This document shows, one piece after another, positions 37,827-51,086 of a stretch of DNA of 64,000 nt (its first letter is position 1; each line of letters begins with the position of its first letter). Below the pieces are notes generated by a model, which saw only the letters and a list, made by a program, of their open reading frames with translations, did no database searches and was not told the DNA's origin. The position numbers were made by a program, and so were the translations under genes. The stretch spans positions 10,912,342 to 10,976,341 of the forward strand of contig CALNVZ010003426.1 of assembly GCA_940671915.1 (NCBI GenBank), in the 5' to 3' direction. The DNA is from Paracentrotus lividus. Taxonomy: Eukaryota; Echinodermata; Echinoidea; Camarodonta; Echinidae.

Positions 37827-38223
37827 TTTTTAAAGATCCTTTACTAATTCTCCTCTCCAGTCACCTGTCCTTTGTCTGTATCTCTTTCTGACCCTGGTCC
37901 TCTGTTAAAAATAAATTACTTGGAGTAAAAAAAATTCCTGTACCAAGGTTTTAAAAATAAAACAATTAAATCCCACATGGAGAAAAAAACAAAACACAAC
38001 ATTGCATTAAATATATATATTCTTTATTTTCAGATCTCTCAAATATTAAACAACAGCAGTGCAAACATTGTATATACAGGGAACAGTATATGCTTCTGGT
38101 TACAATTGTACGCTAAAAACACCTATTATTATAGCCATTGCCATGGTATTGCAAGTGGACAACTGCATTCAATTGGGTGAAAAGTGTCATATATTACACA
38201 AAATATATCACCTGCTTTTAAAA

Positions 38224-38437
38224 TACTGTATTCGCTGTTATTTTCGCGCAATTAATTTTTCGCGCTGAGCAGCCTCAAAGAATGTTCACAGGTTTTTGAA
38301 GCATGCAATTGAACCATCCCAATACATGCATAAAAAAGCAAGCTCATATATTCGCGGGTTTTTAAATTCGCGGCTGCCGATCTTCGCGCGAAATCCGCGA
38401 AAATTAATGTACCGCGAATATTTCCACGTTTACAGTA
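38224..38437. mobile_element. foldback family M (TACTGTATTCGC), copy 1
   Basis: Inverted ends TACTGTATTCGCTGTTATTT and CGCGAATATTT...TACAGTA, with CpG-rich TTCGCGCGAAATCCGCGAAA inside. Three more copies at 46849-47080, 47321-47534 and 61244-61474. Confidence 0.85.
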
Positions 38438-41400
38438 GACACTTTTTCAGTCAGCCACTATGCATTACTTTTCAAATTGTCAATATGTCAGACTAAACCT
38501 TAGCAAAGGTAGACTTCACAGCACAGTGCACATACATATGAATACAACCTTATGAGACCAGGGAAATCTATTAGGCTGGTTTTTACGTGCTTGTTACAAT
38601 CTCAGGAATTACCAATTTTGCTTGGAACTGCTCTTAATTACGGCCTAGGCAATCTGCATATCAATATTCTACATTTATTTTTGTGATCATAACAAATACT
38701 TTATGGTTTTGTGCGCATTTTTATTCTCTTTGGAGCAGACACAAGGGTTATTATACAACTGTATTCTCTGTAGTACAATAATACAAATATAAATGTGTAA
38801 GGGCAAAATATTACACCAGTAGACAATGACAACTTAATTAAATTAACACCATATATTTTATTTTATTGAATCAAGCCTCTTGCTATAAACAAATTATTAG
38901 CATTTGTTTAACTCTTTAGCACCTACAGACTGTGTGAAAAGTGTCAGTTTACTCGCTGATGCAAAGTGTTTGGCTGTATGCATCAGTGTGTTTCAAGGAG
39001 GAATTCTTTTATTTCTCTGCTTTCTTTGTGCTGTATCTGACAACACATACTGCATAGGTAATTGCACAAATATGGGCATTTTTTCCTAAGTATTCTGGAT
39101 GCTGCATGATCATTAAAGTGGGCGGTTTAGGTGCTAAAGGGTTAAGCAAACTGAATAAATAGTTTAAAATATCTGAAAATTTCATTACATTTTCAGCCTT
39201 TACAAAGGTCAAGTTAAAAAAAAAAACCCACCCAAATTGGTTTTTAGGACAACTAGCCCCTGGACAATTACCCCTGGGCAACTACCCTCACCAAAAGTCT
39301 ATCCCCTAACTCTACAACTAACCCTTAACATATTTTGGGGGCTTATGGTCCTTGGGGTAATTGTCCAGGGGTAGTTGTCCTTATACAACCGATACCAGAT
39401 AAACATATTTCATTACAATAGTTTATAATATAGATATTTACCCTGAAACAATATGTCTAATAGATTTTACAACCTATCAACGGTTCAAATATTCTTGCTT
39501 ATTTGCAAATATCAACATATATAATCAAAATTCAAGCTTACATAACCCTAAACTAGATAAAAAAGATAGACACAATGACGATTTAAAGCCTTGAGCAATA
39601 GTCAGCAGAAAAATTCTGATACCCCCCCCCCCAAACAAAAACAAAAAAAAGAAGAAAATTCAAGGATAATTGAATTGAATAATTATAATTGTAATAACAA
39701 TATTAATAGATACAAATTATAGAGCACTTAATACAATATTTCTAAGCACTTACAGTGTAGTGTGCATTTATTAATAATTCAAAAACAAATAAATAAATAA
39801 AAAATGTAGCCTCCCCATAAGAATTTCAATTTCTTGTTTGACACAAACATCTGGATATGTAAGTTAATTGATTCAAAATATTATAGAAGTGTTTTATAAA
39901 TAGATCATCTTGTTGTAAATCCTAATTTAGATACAAATATCTATATAATATAAAAATAAACAAACATTTGTCAGCAAATTCTAGATGAAATAGAGCTGCC
40001 AAAGTGTAAAATAAATAATAAAACCTTGAATGAATTTTTTAGCTGCTTGTAAATATAAATATATCTACAGTAAAAAAATCTTCAGCACTGAAAAGAGAAT
40101 TGCTTAACATTTCCTGATAACACAATGCAAGTTATTCACATTTTGTAAAGAGGGAAAATCCCCAATGAAAAAAAAAAACAATAACTAATAGCAACAAAAA
40201 GCCCTTATTATTGTTCGTACTGCAAGTGATACAATACTACTTGTAAAATACTGGATAAGCCAATATTTTTGCGATTTTAGACGAGTTGTGGAAATTCGCG
40301 AGAGCAAAATTTCACGATTTTGGTGATGACTTCATTACTATAAATAGCCTTGTAATGAAGTGGAAATTTTTGCGATGACTGACTTGTGAAATTTGCGAAA
40401 ATAATACAGAATCTATTGACTGTGGCATGCACTTGCAAAAAACATGCGTCACTGGTAAAGACTTTGCATTTAATGAAAGCAGCAAACAAACAGAATTTGT
40501 AAGAATACATTGTGCATAAAATTAAATAAGGAATATCAAGAGGAAATAGTACTAGCACAGAGATGAATACATAAGCAGCTGAAAAAAAAGAGATCTTTAT
40601 CTTTGTTGCTTCTTTTATCTTATAATCATTTCTTCTTGAATCAGATTTGGAAAAAAGAAACAAATATGAGATTAAAAAACAACAACAAAGGACCACCAAA
40701 AACACAAGGATAAGGGGATCCTAATGCTTCTTTCATCGTTCTTTCCTGGATCCTTCAGCCAAGAAACCCACTCTGGAATAGCCTGCCTGCCCCCCCCCCC
40801 CAACCCAAAGTAGACATAAAATCTAGCCTATCACTTAAATCTGCGTACCAACATCTGATCTAAGACTTCAGAATGCCACCCACTCATTTCAAGTACCACA
40901 TTAAAATTCCAGTTTTAAGGAATTCTTCATTTTTCTTTAAATTCTGTGATGATCGCTTGAGATTTGCTTCAATTCACCTTCATAATCACAAGATTCCCCA
41001 AAACAAATTACAATCCAAATTTCAACTTTGACCTGTTGAAATCTTGATCCTGATTGGTTAAAGGGAAACATGATTCTGAGACAAATCCAAAGCAGAAATG
41101 ATTTAGATGTGCATTCAGTTACCACACCTACTCTCCTGAAATTAAAATTGATATAAAAACCAGAACAGATACATGTACATAGTCAAAAACTTTTTACCAG
41201 TTAGTGATGAAGAAAATCTTGTAGGGACGTGTTACTATCTCTGTATGTTTCGTTGTTCATCTTCTCCTATTCCATAAATGACTGACATAGCACACTTAAT
41301 TTCAACTGCTTTAGCAAGGTGTATAACGAGTAAAACCTTGAATTCCCTCGACAGTGTTTCTCATTAAAAAATGTAATGAAGTAACATGTAAAAAGACTGG

Positions 41401-41935
41401 ATGCCATAGAGTTATTCACTGAATGCAATGGCTAAATAATATGTCCCAGGCATATCAAAATCAGACCAAGTAGAAATTAGGATCCGTAAGGTAAGAATCA
41501 TTCATTAGGGGTAAGTTTCTTAATCTATTATGAATTATGAAAACATATCCTGATTATGAAGCTTTACTTGCACTAAATATCGTTTTTTTCCTTCTTACAT
41601 ACGGTTTGAAAGAATTCTCAAAGCATTAACAAATTATTATTCCCCCAACAAACAAACATCTGCATATGATGTGCATGTAGATGATAGTCAAATGATGGAT
41701 GATCGCCCCCAAAAATCAAATGTAAATTGGTACATTTATGTGAAAATGAAGGACTGAATATTATCACTGTTTTCAGAATTTGACTTCATACATGAAATAA
41801 GCTGAAATCATCTCAATATGCTACTCTTATATTCCCCACTATTGTTTTTTTGCAAGCCAAAAGAGCCTCACCCTGTGTTAAGTTATATAGTATTACAATT
41901 CAAATGCTCCCCTGGTTCAATATTAGGACTGTCAC
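38438..41935. other. intergenic or distal 3' region of BCAT, no gene
   Basis: AT-rich. Holds a small foldback at 39237-39390 (GGACAACTAGCCCCTGGACA and complement). A 142-codon hydrophobic minus-strand ORF (40277-40705) shows no family features. Confidence 0.45.
39237..39390. mobile_element. small foldback element L
   Basis: Inverted ends GGACAACTAGCCCCTGGACA and TGTCCAGGGGTAGTTGTCC around a short core that includes CTAACCCTTAAC. About 150 bp. Confidence 0.72.
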
Positions 41936-42440
41936 TTAAAGGGGAAGTTCACCCTGGAATTTTATTGGTCTTAAAAAATGCAGAAAAATAAAATAAAAAT
42001 ATGAGTGAAGGTTTGGGGAAAATGGACCAAAATATGATGAAGTTATGAATATTCAAAGTTTTGATTCTGTGACGTCACATGCGAGCAGATCTCGTATGTG
42101 TTATGTAGTGTAAATTCCATAAAATGTCTTTTTTTTTCAGAAGAAAAAAATTATGTCACCTGTGCGGTCGATATATCATCAAACATATGTTCATATACAT
42201 GACTATATCAAATTGACCCATTCCTCTATCAAGAACCATGACAAAAAGACAAATTTATGGAATTTACATACACAACCAATGGGAGAGCTGCTCGCACGTG
42301 ACGTCACAGAATCAAAATTTTAATTATTCATAACTTTGCTATTTTTTGGTCGATTTTCTTCAAACTTTCACTGATATTTTTCTATTATTTTTCTTCATTT
42401 TTTAAGACCAATAAAATTCCAGGGTGAACTTCCCCTTTAA
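41936..42440. mobile_element. TTAA-flanked MITE (505 bp)
   Basis: TTAA at both edges, inverted ends AGGGGAAGTTCACCCTGG (long arms, over 100 bp, including TTTTATTGGTCTTAAAAAATG) and a central unique part. The TGACGTCAC word is present in both arms. TTAA target and no coding suggest a piggyBac-type non-autonomous element; the superfamily is inferred. Confidence 0.83.
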
Positions 42441-44160
42441 ACTATTTCAAAGCGAATAATGTAGTTAAATACCAGCATAACAAAAATACTAGCACAACAA
42501 AAAATACACCACATTTTCAACCGTCAACTTCAACCCATTAAAGAAAAATATTTAAAAATTATACAGTAAGCATAATACAAAACTACAATATAAAAATAAA
42601 ACACCTCTTCCTCTATATATTTGCTTTGGGGCTCTGCATTCAAATAACATACACAAAGATGACATAAACCAATCCCATTGAAAAGCACGTAATGTCAAAA
42701 TATAACACGCTTTTGAATGGGATGTCGGCGAGAGTATATTGTAATGGCTGGGTTAATATTGTATTTATGTACTTCAAAATATTGTAGGCACAGAATTCGA
42801 AATATGTGTGTACGAGACCGTGTTGTTATCGAACCCTGCTTTTTGTATCGCCTTTTCTTTTCATTTTCTTCTTGGAACATTTAAAATATATTTCACCTGT
42901 ATTTCGAAATATCACATCAACTTTTTATGCACCAGGAGGGCTTTTCATGAGAGGACTTGCCGGCCGTTTTATCTGACAAACTGTTATAAGCTACTGAAAT
43001 GCTTGTATCTGATGGGCTGAGAGCAAATTTGTCGGATAAAATGTCCGACAAGTCCTTTGATGAAATGCCCCCCTGGAGTGTCAATTCTGACAGACATGGT
43101 GCGGTATAAATTTTCAATGTTATTTTTTTCTCTAATATGGTTAAGAATTTAGCTGCTAACTTCAGTCACCAAATTTGACCAGTCGAAATAACATCTCATA
43201 CAAATCAATAATAAAATACAGCACATAAACATCAAAAGTAACAAGTTCTCCACAAGAGTAAAAGGATATTAGATTTAAAAAAATTCAAGACATCTGAAAA
43301 GGCAAGAACACAATGTGTAACATCTTCATTACATTTGTACATGTCTCTCCCAGAATAAAACAAATAAAACAAAAGTATTTAAACAATCCCATTGTGCAAA
43401 AGATTTACAGTGAGCTTAAATCAATTTCTTGGATCTCAACATGTACAACAAAGAGTTAATGGCAATTTAAAGTGATAAATAAGTTAAATCATGTCATGAT
43501 ATTTGAAAACGTTGAAGTGCTGTGAATCAAACAGAAGTGGTTAGTGAATGCAGATAATTCATTATTGCTATTTCAGGCTTTATATACAAAATAAGACTTA
43601 CATACTTACATACCATACTAAAGGGCATATATTCCAGTAGCGCCAAAGCAAGATGTTGAACCAACTATTTCACCATTTTGAGAATCACAGCAGTATATGC
43701 ATATGCTGTGTCAGTTTAGCGTAAAAGACAACATTGAGAATAGCAGAATGAATACAGAGAGGGTTAACAATGTAATATTACAATGCTGCTTTACTTCAAA
43801 ACATTTGCACAGCAAGACCACCTGACAAATGTAGACCACCTATTATTTTATTCCTTTGAAACAGTGTGATCGACACATCCATTGTAGAGAACCTATATAT
43901 AAAGAGCATCTGCTCTTACAGACTGCTTTGTAGGTCTCCAAAAGACGGTCGTTCTACACAAGTCTAGCTGTAGGAAACTACTGCCCAGTCTACTGAGTGA
44001 AGTCAACTGGATGTACATGAAGCACTTTAGGCGGTGATGCAAGGTGTTAAGACTGGGGTGAACAAGTTCAACATAGCATTATATAATCTGTGGCCGCATC
44101 TCAATGACCTTTGACCTTGAAGGTCGTGACCTCAAGGGATGAAGAAGAGGGCATGTCGCT
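42441..44160 (-). other. BCAT 3' UTR / downstream region
   Basis: No exon. The BCAT stop is at 44163-44161; a complement of AATAAA lies at 43847-43852, about 310 nt past the stop. Contains MITE-like family C copy 2. Confidence 0.4.
42932..43076. mobile_element. MITE-like family C, copy 2
   Basis: CCAGGAGGGCTTTTCATGA to TGATGAAATGCCCCCCTGG, with CCGACAAGTCCTTT as in 10119-10271. Confidence 0.7.
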
Positions 44161-44250
44161 TCAGTTTGCTGTGCTCATTTCCTCATCGCTGAGTTCCAGG
44201 TCGATAAGTTCCTCGATTTCCACAGCCCAGGGGTGCCTTACACGTCCATA
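44161..44250 (-). CDS. BCAT2: BCAT last coding exon
   Basis: 29 codons and [18 protein letters not shown], then an acidic tail ending MSTAN. Acceptor TTTTTCACAG. The usual C-terminus stops soon after the Trp, so the tail is an extension. Confidence 0.9.
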   Translation of the reverse strand, partial: YGRVRHPWAVEIEELIDLELSDEEMSTAN

Positions 44251-44323
44251 CTGTGAAAAAGAACAGTGATACAAGAATAATCAAAATTATGACATAGCAC
44301 AGAAATAAAGACAGAAACAGGGG

Positions 44324-44361
<38 letters not shown>

Positions 44362-47300
44362 GGCAGTAAGACAGTGGAGAGAGATGAGAGCGAGAAAAAT
44401 ACAGAAAGAGAGACAAAAAAGGGAGAGAGTGAAGGTAAGTGACAGGAGAGGGATAAGAGTGCGAGAAAAATACAGAAAGAAAGAGAGAGAGAAGGGAAGG
44501 AGATAAAGAAAGAAAGACAGCAAATATCACAAGAAATAAAGACAGAAACAGAGAAAGAGCTAGAGAGAGAGAGCAAGAAAAATGCAGAGAGAGAGAGAGA
44601 GAAAAGGAAAACAGATAAAAAGAGAGAAAGACAGATAAATATCACGAGAAACAAAAGACGGAAGAAACAACAGAAACAGAGAGAGCAACCATAAGAGAAA
44701 GGAGGGGTATAGAGAGAAGAGTGAGAGAGTATGTACCTGAATATCCATAAGTGTATTGAAGAATCTCTTGCAGAGTGCAGCACCATTGTCCATGGTAGGT
44801 ATATCCATCATGTCTCCTTTGAAGAGGATCTTACCAATAGGACACACCACACACGCTGTACCTGCTCCAAAGAACTCCACTATCTGTGAGTAGAAAAGGA
44901 ATGCTGTGGTTTGTAAATATTTCCTAATATGTGACTCGTCATCTCAATACCAACAAAAAGTTGAACAAACATTTGTATCCCCACCAAAAAAAAGAAAGCC
45001 CAATTTTGAGAGCCTCATACTAAATCTGCATACTTACATGCATGTGACGTTGATTATATTTCATGTGAAAGATTAACCCATATTCTATCCAGTGATACCA
45101 AACCTAAGACTGTGCTGTGATAGATGACTGTGCACTTGACCTTTAAATAAGCTTGGTATCTATTCTATTCTATTCAGGTGCCATATCTGAAGACTTTGGC
45201 GATCATGTTTTTCCACAACTCTCTGTTTTGAACTTTCTCCATTAGCTGTAACCCTCTTTCTTCTACTCCTCTCTCTTCAAGCCATTTATTCAAGCTGTCC
45301 ATCAATGTTACTCTTCTACTTCCTCTACTCTTTTTCCCCTTGAACTTTCCTGTCAGTGACAGATTCTCTAAACCTCCCTTACGTGTTAGGTGTCCCAAAA
45401 ATCTCAACTGTCACAAAGTAGTTTCTGTTTTACTTTAGCTTTTCTTTGCACTCACTGGATAGAATACAAGTTACTCTTCCACATGAAACAAAAATGAATT
45501 TCATAAAAGCAATATTAATGAGGCTCTAAATGTTGGGTTTACTTTTTGTATAGTCAAATAAAGAAATTGGCTCAAGTTTGTTAAGGCGCGGTCCGGTCCC
45601 ACTGGCTTTTTAGGATGATTTGCGAATGAATTGCGGATTGTTTGTTTTGTTTTTGTTTTTTGTTGCGGATGAACGAAAATTAATTACGCAACTCATGCGT
45701 AATTAATCCTCCCGCCAGTGGGACCGGGCCTTTAGATTGAGTCGTGAGGAGATAAGAGGGTCTGTGGATAGACCCTGTTTGATGACAATCGCTTCTTGAG
45801 AGCCTTCAGGGCACTTACTTGGAGCCAGTCGGTAGGATGATAAAACCTAATATCTCAAATTTTGGTAAAAATCACATTTTTTGGTTTATCCCCACATAAT
45901 CACCAAAGTGAGGTCTTGTCCAAATCCTCGCTTATCACCCCAAAAATGAAGCTGCCACAGCGTGTCCAATGAAAGACGAACCCATAGCCTATAGTGCGTT
46001 GGCGGTCATTTTTATCACTCTCCTGATCATTTGATATCTCTGAAATACAAGGCTTTATCAGCCCACTGATGTAATGCCCTTCTGGCACTCTGTAGAAAAT
46101 ATGTCCATAAACCACAGTAATACCAAAGAAACACATGAACTGCCACATATATGAAGAGCTCAGTTCCAAAAGGTACTACATCCACTTTGGATGAAAATTG
46201 AGTTATTGATATGACACCATTATTCAGATAGGTACCTTTCTTTGAACAAAACTTTGAAGAAAAAAAGATGAAAGCAACAGTCAAAGAATGCACTTTCAAA
46301 TTTCACTTTTCCATAGACATCTGTACAAAATATGGAAAACAAATGCATTTTACCCAGAAGTAACAGAAATGGATGTAGTACTAGAAATGACCTCTTCATA
46401 TATGCTCTAAAAGAACTCTTTTTAATTATCATCATTCTTGTTATTAATCACTTTGAAGAGCTGGTAATATCACCAAGAACTATTCTATAAAATAAATATC
46501 AGTTTTTGGTTGTGAGAGTGCTTTTTCCATGTTTTTCTAAAGGCAAACCAAAAAGGCATGAACTTTTGCCATAAGACTTACCCTTTTTTCGGACAGTGCT
46601 TTCTGGAATTCTTCCATTGTAACTCTGCGCTCTGTAACCTTGAATTCTTTCTGTGACAATAAAAAAAAAGTAAAGAGGTAGGAATTATATTTTTTGCATG
46701 TTTAATTTTGTTACTTTTTTCCCTAAGACGACCCAAAATAAGTTGCTTTCATAAAAAGCAGAAAATTAGAAAAACAGAATAAAACAAGTTTGAAGAAAAT
46801 CGGACTAATAATAAGATGTGTTCAGTAGCTGATGTAACGGTATGCGAATACTGTATTCGCTGTTATTTTCGCATGATTAATTTTTCGCACTGAGCATCAA
46901 CAAAACATATTCACAGGTTCTTAAATTTGCGCTGCATTTACGTAAGAAGCCAATTTAACACATATAAAACATACATAACAAAGCATGCTCATATGTTCGC
47001 GTGTTTTTAAATTCGCGCCTGCTGATCTATGCGCGAAATCTGCAAAAATTAATATACCGCAAATATTTCCATGAGTACAGCTGTGTGATTCATCACATCA
47101 AAATGAGACAGAGGTCCCCGAGCAAACTCAGCAAAGGGTCAAGGAAATCGCCAAAATAATAAAAGATGTCAAATTTGGGGGGAAATATGGTTTATTTTTT
47201 CTGCTCTGTAAAAAATTGAGCAAAAATTACAAGGCGAAAGTATTTTATAATGGATTATTTTGCTTATATTCTTGACTCTTTGCTGGCGACTTATGTCTCA

Positions 47301-50300
47301 TTTTGAGAGGATGAATCACATACTGTATTCGTCGAAATATTCGCGGTGCATTAATTTTCCCGGATTTCGCGCAAAGAGCGGCAGACCCGCGAAAAACCCG
47401 CGAACATGTAGGCACGATTTCCTATACATGTACTGAATGGGTTCAATAGCGAGCTTACAACATGCAGTGCAAATTTAAGAACCTGTGAACATGTTCTGAA
47501 GCCCCTCAGCGTGAAAATAACAGCGAATACAGTGTAATAAAATCAAATTTCTATTGAGTGATGCTCCCTACAAGCTGCCTTGTACTCACCCATTCCCTGG
47601 CAAGGTCAAGCAAGCTACGTCTGGTGACCCCTGGAAGGATTGTACCATCCAGAGGAGGGGTGATCAGCTCTCTTTCGCCAGCCTCGTTGTCCCAGAAGAG
47701 AAAGATATTCATGGTGCCTACTTCAGTCAGGTAATGCTCATCCCCATACAGCCATAGGATTTGCTGGCAACCTTTAGCTTCGGCATCGTGTTGGGGTTTG
47801 ATGGTGGGTGCATAGTTGCTGAAAAAGAAACAAGGAAATCATAAAAATTATTACTAATTTTTATTATCTACAATATAAATTTAGCTATCTACCTATTATC
47901 AGGGTTCCCACAAAAATTTGAAAACAGAATTCCATGACTTTTCCATGACTTTTCCATGACTAAATTGCTGGCACGGTTTCCAAAATCATACACGTTATGA
48001 TGGCCTCGACCTCCCCTCACAGCCATTCCAGGGTTCCCACAGAAATTTGAAAACAGAATTCCATGATTTTTCACAAATTCTCCATATTCCCTGACTTTCC
48101 ATGACCACAAATTTTTCCAGGATTTTCCATGACTGTGGGAACCGTGCCATTTACTTTGCTTGGTTAAAGTGTGGCGTGGCAAATTACTTGAAGTCTCCAA
48201 GTTGATCCTGAGATATTGGTCGCGACAAATGGACTCTCCACCATGCATCAAGTACTGTGCTTTTCTTTCATAGTGATCACAAACCTTAATTATACACTGC
48301 AGTTATACTGGGATCAATCTAGAAGATCTACTGAAAGAAAATTGAGCATTTAACCCTTTCATTACCAGGCACTTTTTCCCCAAAAACTGAATTCCCTTAC
48401 TTCATGTCAAATTTTCAAAAAGAGAACTCAATTAATACCCCAAGTGTTTGCATCCACATGAAAACTACCATTCCCAGCTTTCCAATGGTACATAACTCAG
48501 CAAGAGAGGGCGCTTCCTTGCAAAATGGCAGTAAAATCAGTTTCCCCTGTCACCAGTGTTCTATGGTGCCAAAAGGCGAATATGGTAATGAGACGGTCAA
48601 TGACAATGAATGTTGGTGGCGCATGATTCATGAAACGCAAAAATTGATAAATGGGGTTGGTGCTTACCTGCCCATCTTGGCAAAGCCCACGCCCCCATGC
48701 CACGCCCTGACATGCATCGTATCAGCGTACAGCGTCACAGGGCTGAATGTCCCCGTTTCAAAGTAGGGACCCACCGGACCCACAATGCAGTAGAGAAGGG
48801 CATGTTTGGGATAGTTTACACCAAGTGTTGGCTGGCGAAAGATAAAAGGAAAATAAAATGCCATTTAAATTACAGCAATTCAATTGGACATATCTTTATA
48901 AAATACATGTACATCCTTATTATCAATGACCAATGACATGAATGCTTTTCATATAAGAACCAGAATTGTTGTGAATTAAAAAAAAATTATTTTCCTACAT
49001 TTTCTCTTTCACCTTTTTCTGCATCTGTATAATTATGTAAATCAGAAAAAAAAAAAGGCTCTTACAGAGTACTGAAGTGTGATATCATTAAAAAAAAAAA
49101 AACAATTTTGCATTACATTATTTTTTTATATTATATCTCAGAATCAGTACAATGGGCCCAGAGATATGACCACATGAATACCTTTTTAGTCCCATTGATG
49201 TCGATGTATTATTAGCCTGGTTCATAACTAAATGATTTTCTTTGCTTGTTTGTACCATTTACATTTCATAACGACTATATTTCTGGAAAGGGATGGAAGA
49301 AAAATCTCACCTCTGTTCCAATGAACGTAGGCCTCATGTAGAGGGAGCTGTTTCGGCTGTCTGGCACCCAATCTCTGTCCGCATGAACAAGCCGAGCCAT
49401 GCATCGTATCATCTCTTCACCACTGAATCTCTGTGAAAAATAAAATCCAACTTATTTGTCAATATTCATTAACATGAATAATTGGAGTTTGCATAATAAA
49501 AACAATTGCTCTGCCTAGACCAATTGGCAAATTTGCCTCATTCAACCCCATTATTCTTCCTTTTCAAAACACACTCCAGTTTTGCTGGATTGCCATTGTC
49601 TGAACAGGGCTTTGGAATACTAATTGACCTTGCACCTTTATCAGAAGTGTTTTCCAAACATTTTAAAGAAACATTCCTAATAGGCTGGGAGGGCCATCGC
49701 GGCCACATTTCATGTCCTTTTGACATACGTATCCTCAAGTCCGACTTACTTATTCTTAAATCCGACATGAAGTCTGACATACGTATTTCAACACGATTTG
49801 TGGACGTGATGACTTTCCATGAATGAATTCTGTATAGTTCTATGTGAACGCAGCCTTACAAAACCCGTAATTATTATTCCTATTCATAACATACTCCAGG
49901 TTTTCTGGACTACCACTGTGTGAACAAGTTTATAGAATGCTTACCGGTAATGCAGCTCTCTCAGCAGTATTGTTCATACGCTCCATGTTATCGTACGGTC
50001 TGAAGAAACGGATCTTACTATCCTCACCCTTGTATGCTTTCATGCCTTCAAACAGCTACAATCAAATCAAAAGAGAATTATATATAGTCATTCATACTGA
50101 CACTAATTCGCTCCTAAGAAAAACATATGTACAGGAATAATTTTTTTAGGACGAATTACATGTATGATGAATTATTTGTGCATAGTTATTTGTAACTAGT
50201 AATATGGCCTCGTAATCTAGTAACTTTAATACTGGTAGGAGTGTATCATGTTGTGATAGTACCATTATTTGACATTTTAAAATTATCATGGATGACTGTA

Positions 50301-51033
50301 ATCTTTCAGCTGAACATACGCCTATTCTATTGTGTTCTTTGATATAAGAGCGGGTAAATAATTTCCATTTCCCCTGAAACTTTCAGTATTTTTTAATTAC
50401 ATGTATGGTCAAGGCAATAAAATTTTTCTCACCCCTTTCGAACTTTTTTTAAGAAACAAGTTCCTATCAACAGATTCCATAATAACAATGGTTTGGATGT
50501 CCTCCACTAGATGTGGAGCACTGCTTTAATTATTTCTGGTGCTGCACATAAAATGGTTCTTGAATTAAAAACTGTTTCAGTGAACATAATTATTGTAATC
50601 TCTAATTGGGCTATGTGAATAAAGTGTAAAATCCCTATTTTGCGCTGAAATTGGCAATTTTCAACAAAGTGTCATTGAATAATACCTATTTTATATTTTT
50701 AGAGGTCTTAGGGTTCAATAAAGATATAAATGGTGCCAATTTGAGGATCAAAAAGTGATCAATTTTAGATCTCTCGGAAATCTCGCGCACCTAAAATCGG
50801 ATGAAAAAAGTTTATACGGGAACTCACACAGATAGCATAGTGAAAGACGGAGCAGGCCGGGTGAAGGGAGAGGTTCTTGAGAGGGGTGATCCTTGGGGTA
50901 CTCCAGCCATCCCTCTCGGTCCAGGGGACAGTCAGCATATGATCACTCATGTTATGACCAAAGAGAAGGTTGCTTTGATCAGGCTTAGGTTTCAGTACCT
51001 TAGCAGGTTCTATCTGAAGCTCAGAGTACTAGG

Positions 51034-51086
<53 letters not shown>

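Noticed and set aside
40277..40705. 142-codon hydrophobic minus-strand ORF
   Set aside because: Downstream of BCAT in AT-rich DNA; no family resemblance.
44183..44786. Overlapping Ser/Leu/Phe-rich ORFs of up to 182 codons
   Set aside because: Translation of (AG)n repeats within the last BCAT intron.
45900..46299. Two overlapping 89-90-codon minus-strand ORFs in a BCAT intron
   Set aside because: No family motif and no splice sites that would fit the BCAT frame.
46849..47534. Structured non-coding RNA gene
   Set aside because: The palindromes belong to a family seen at four places in the window, so mobile foldback elements explain them.
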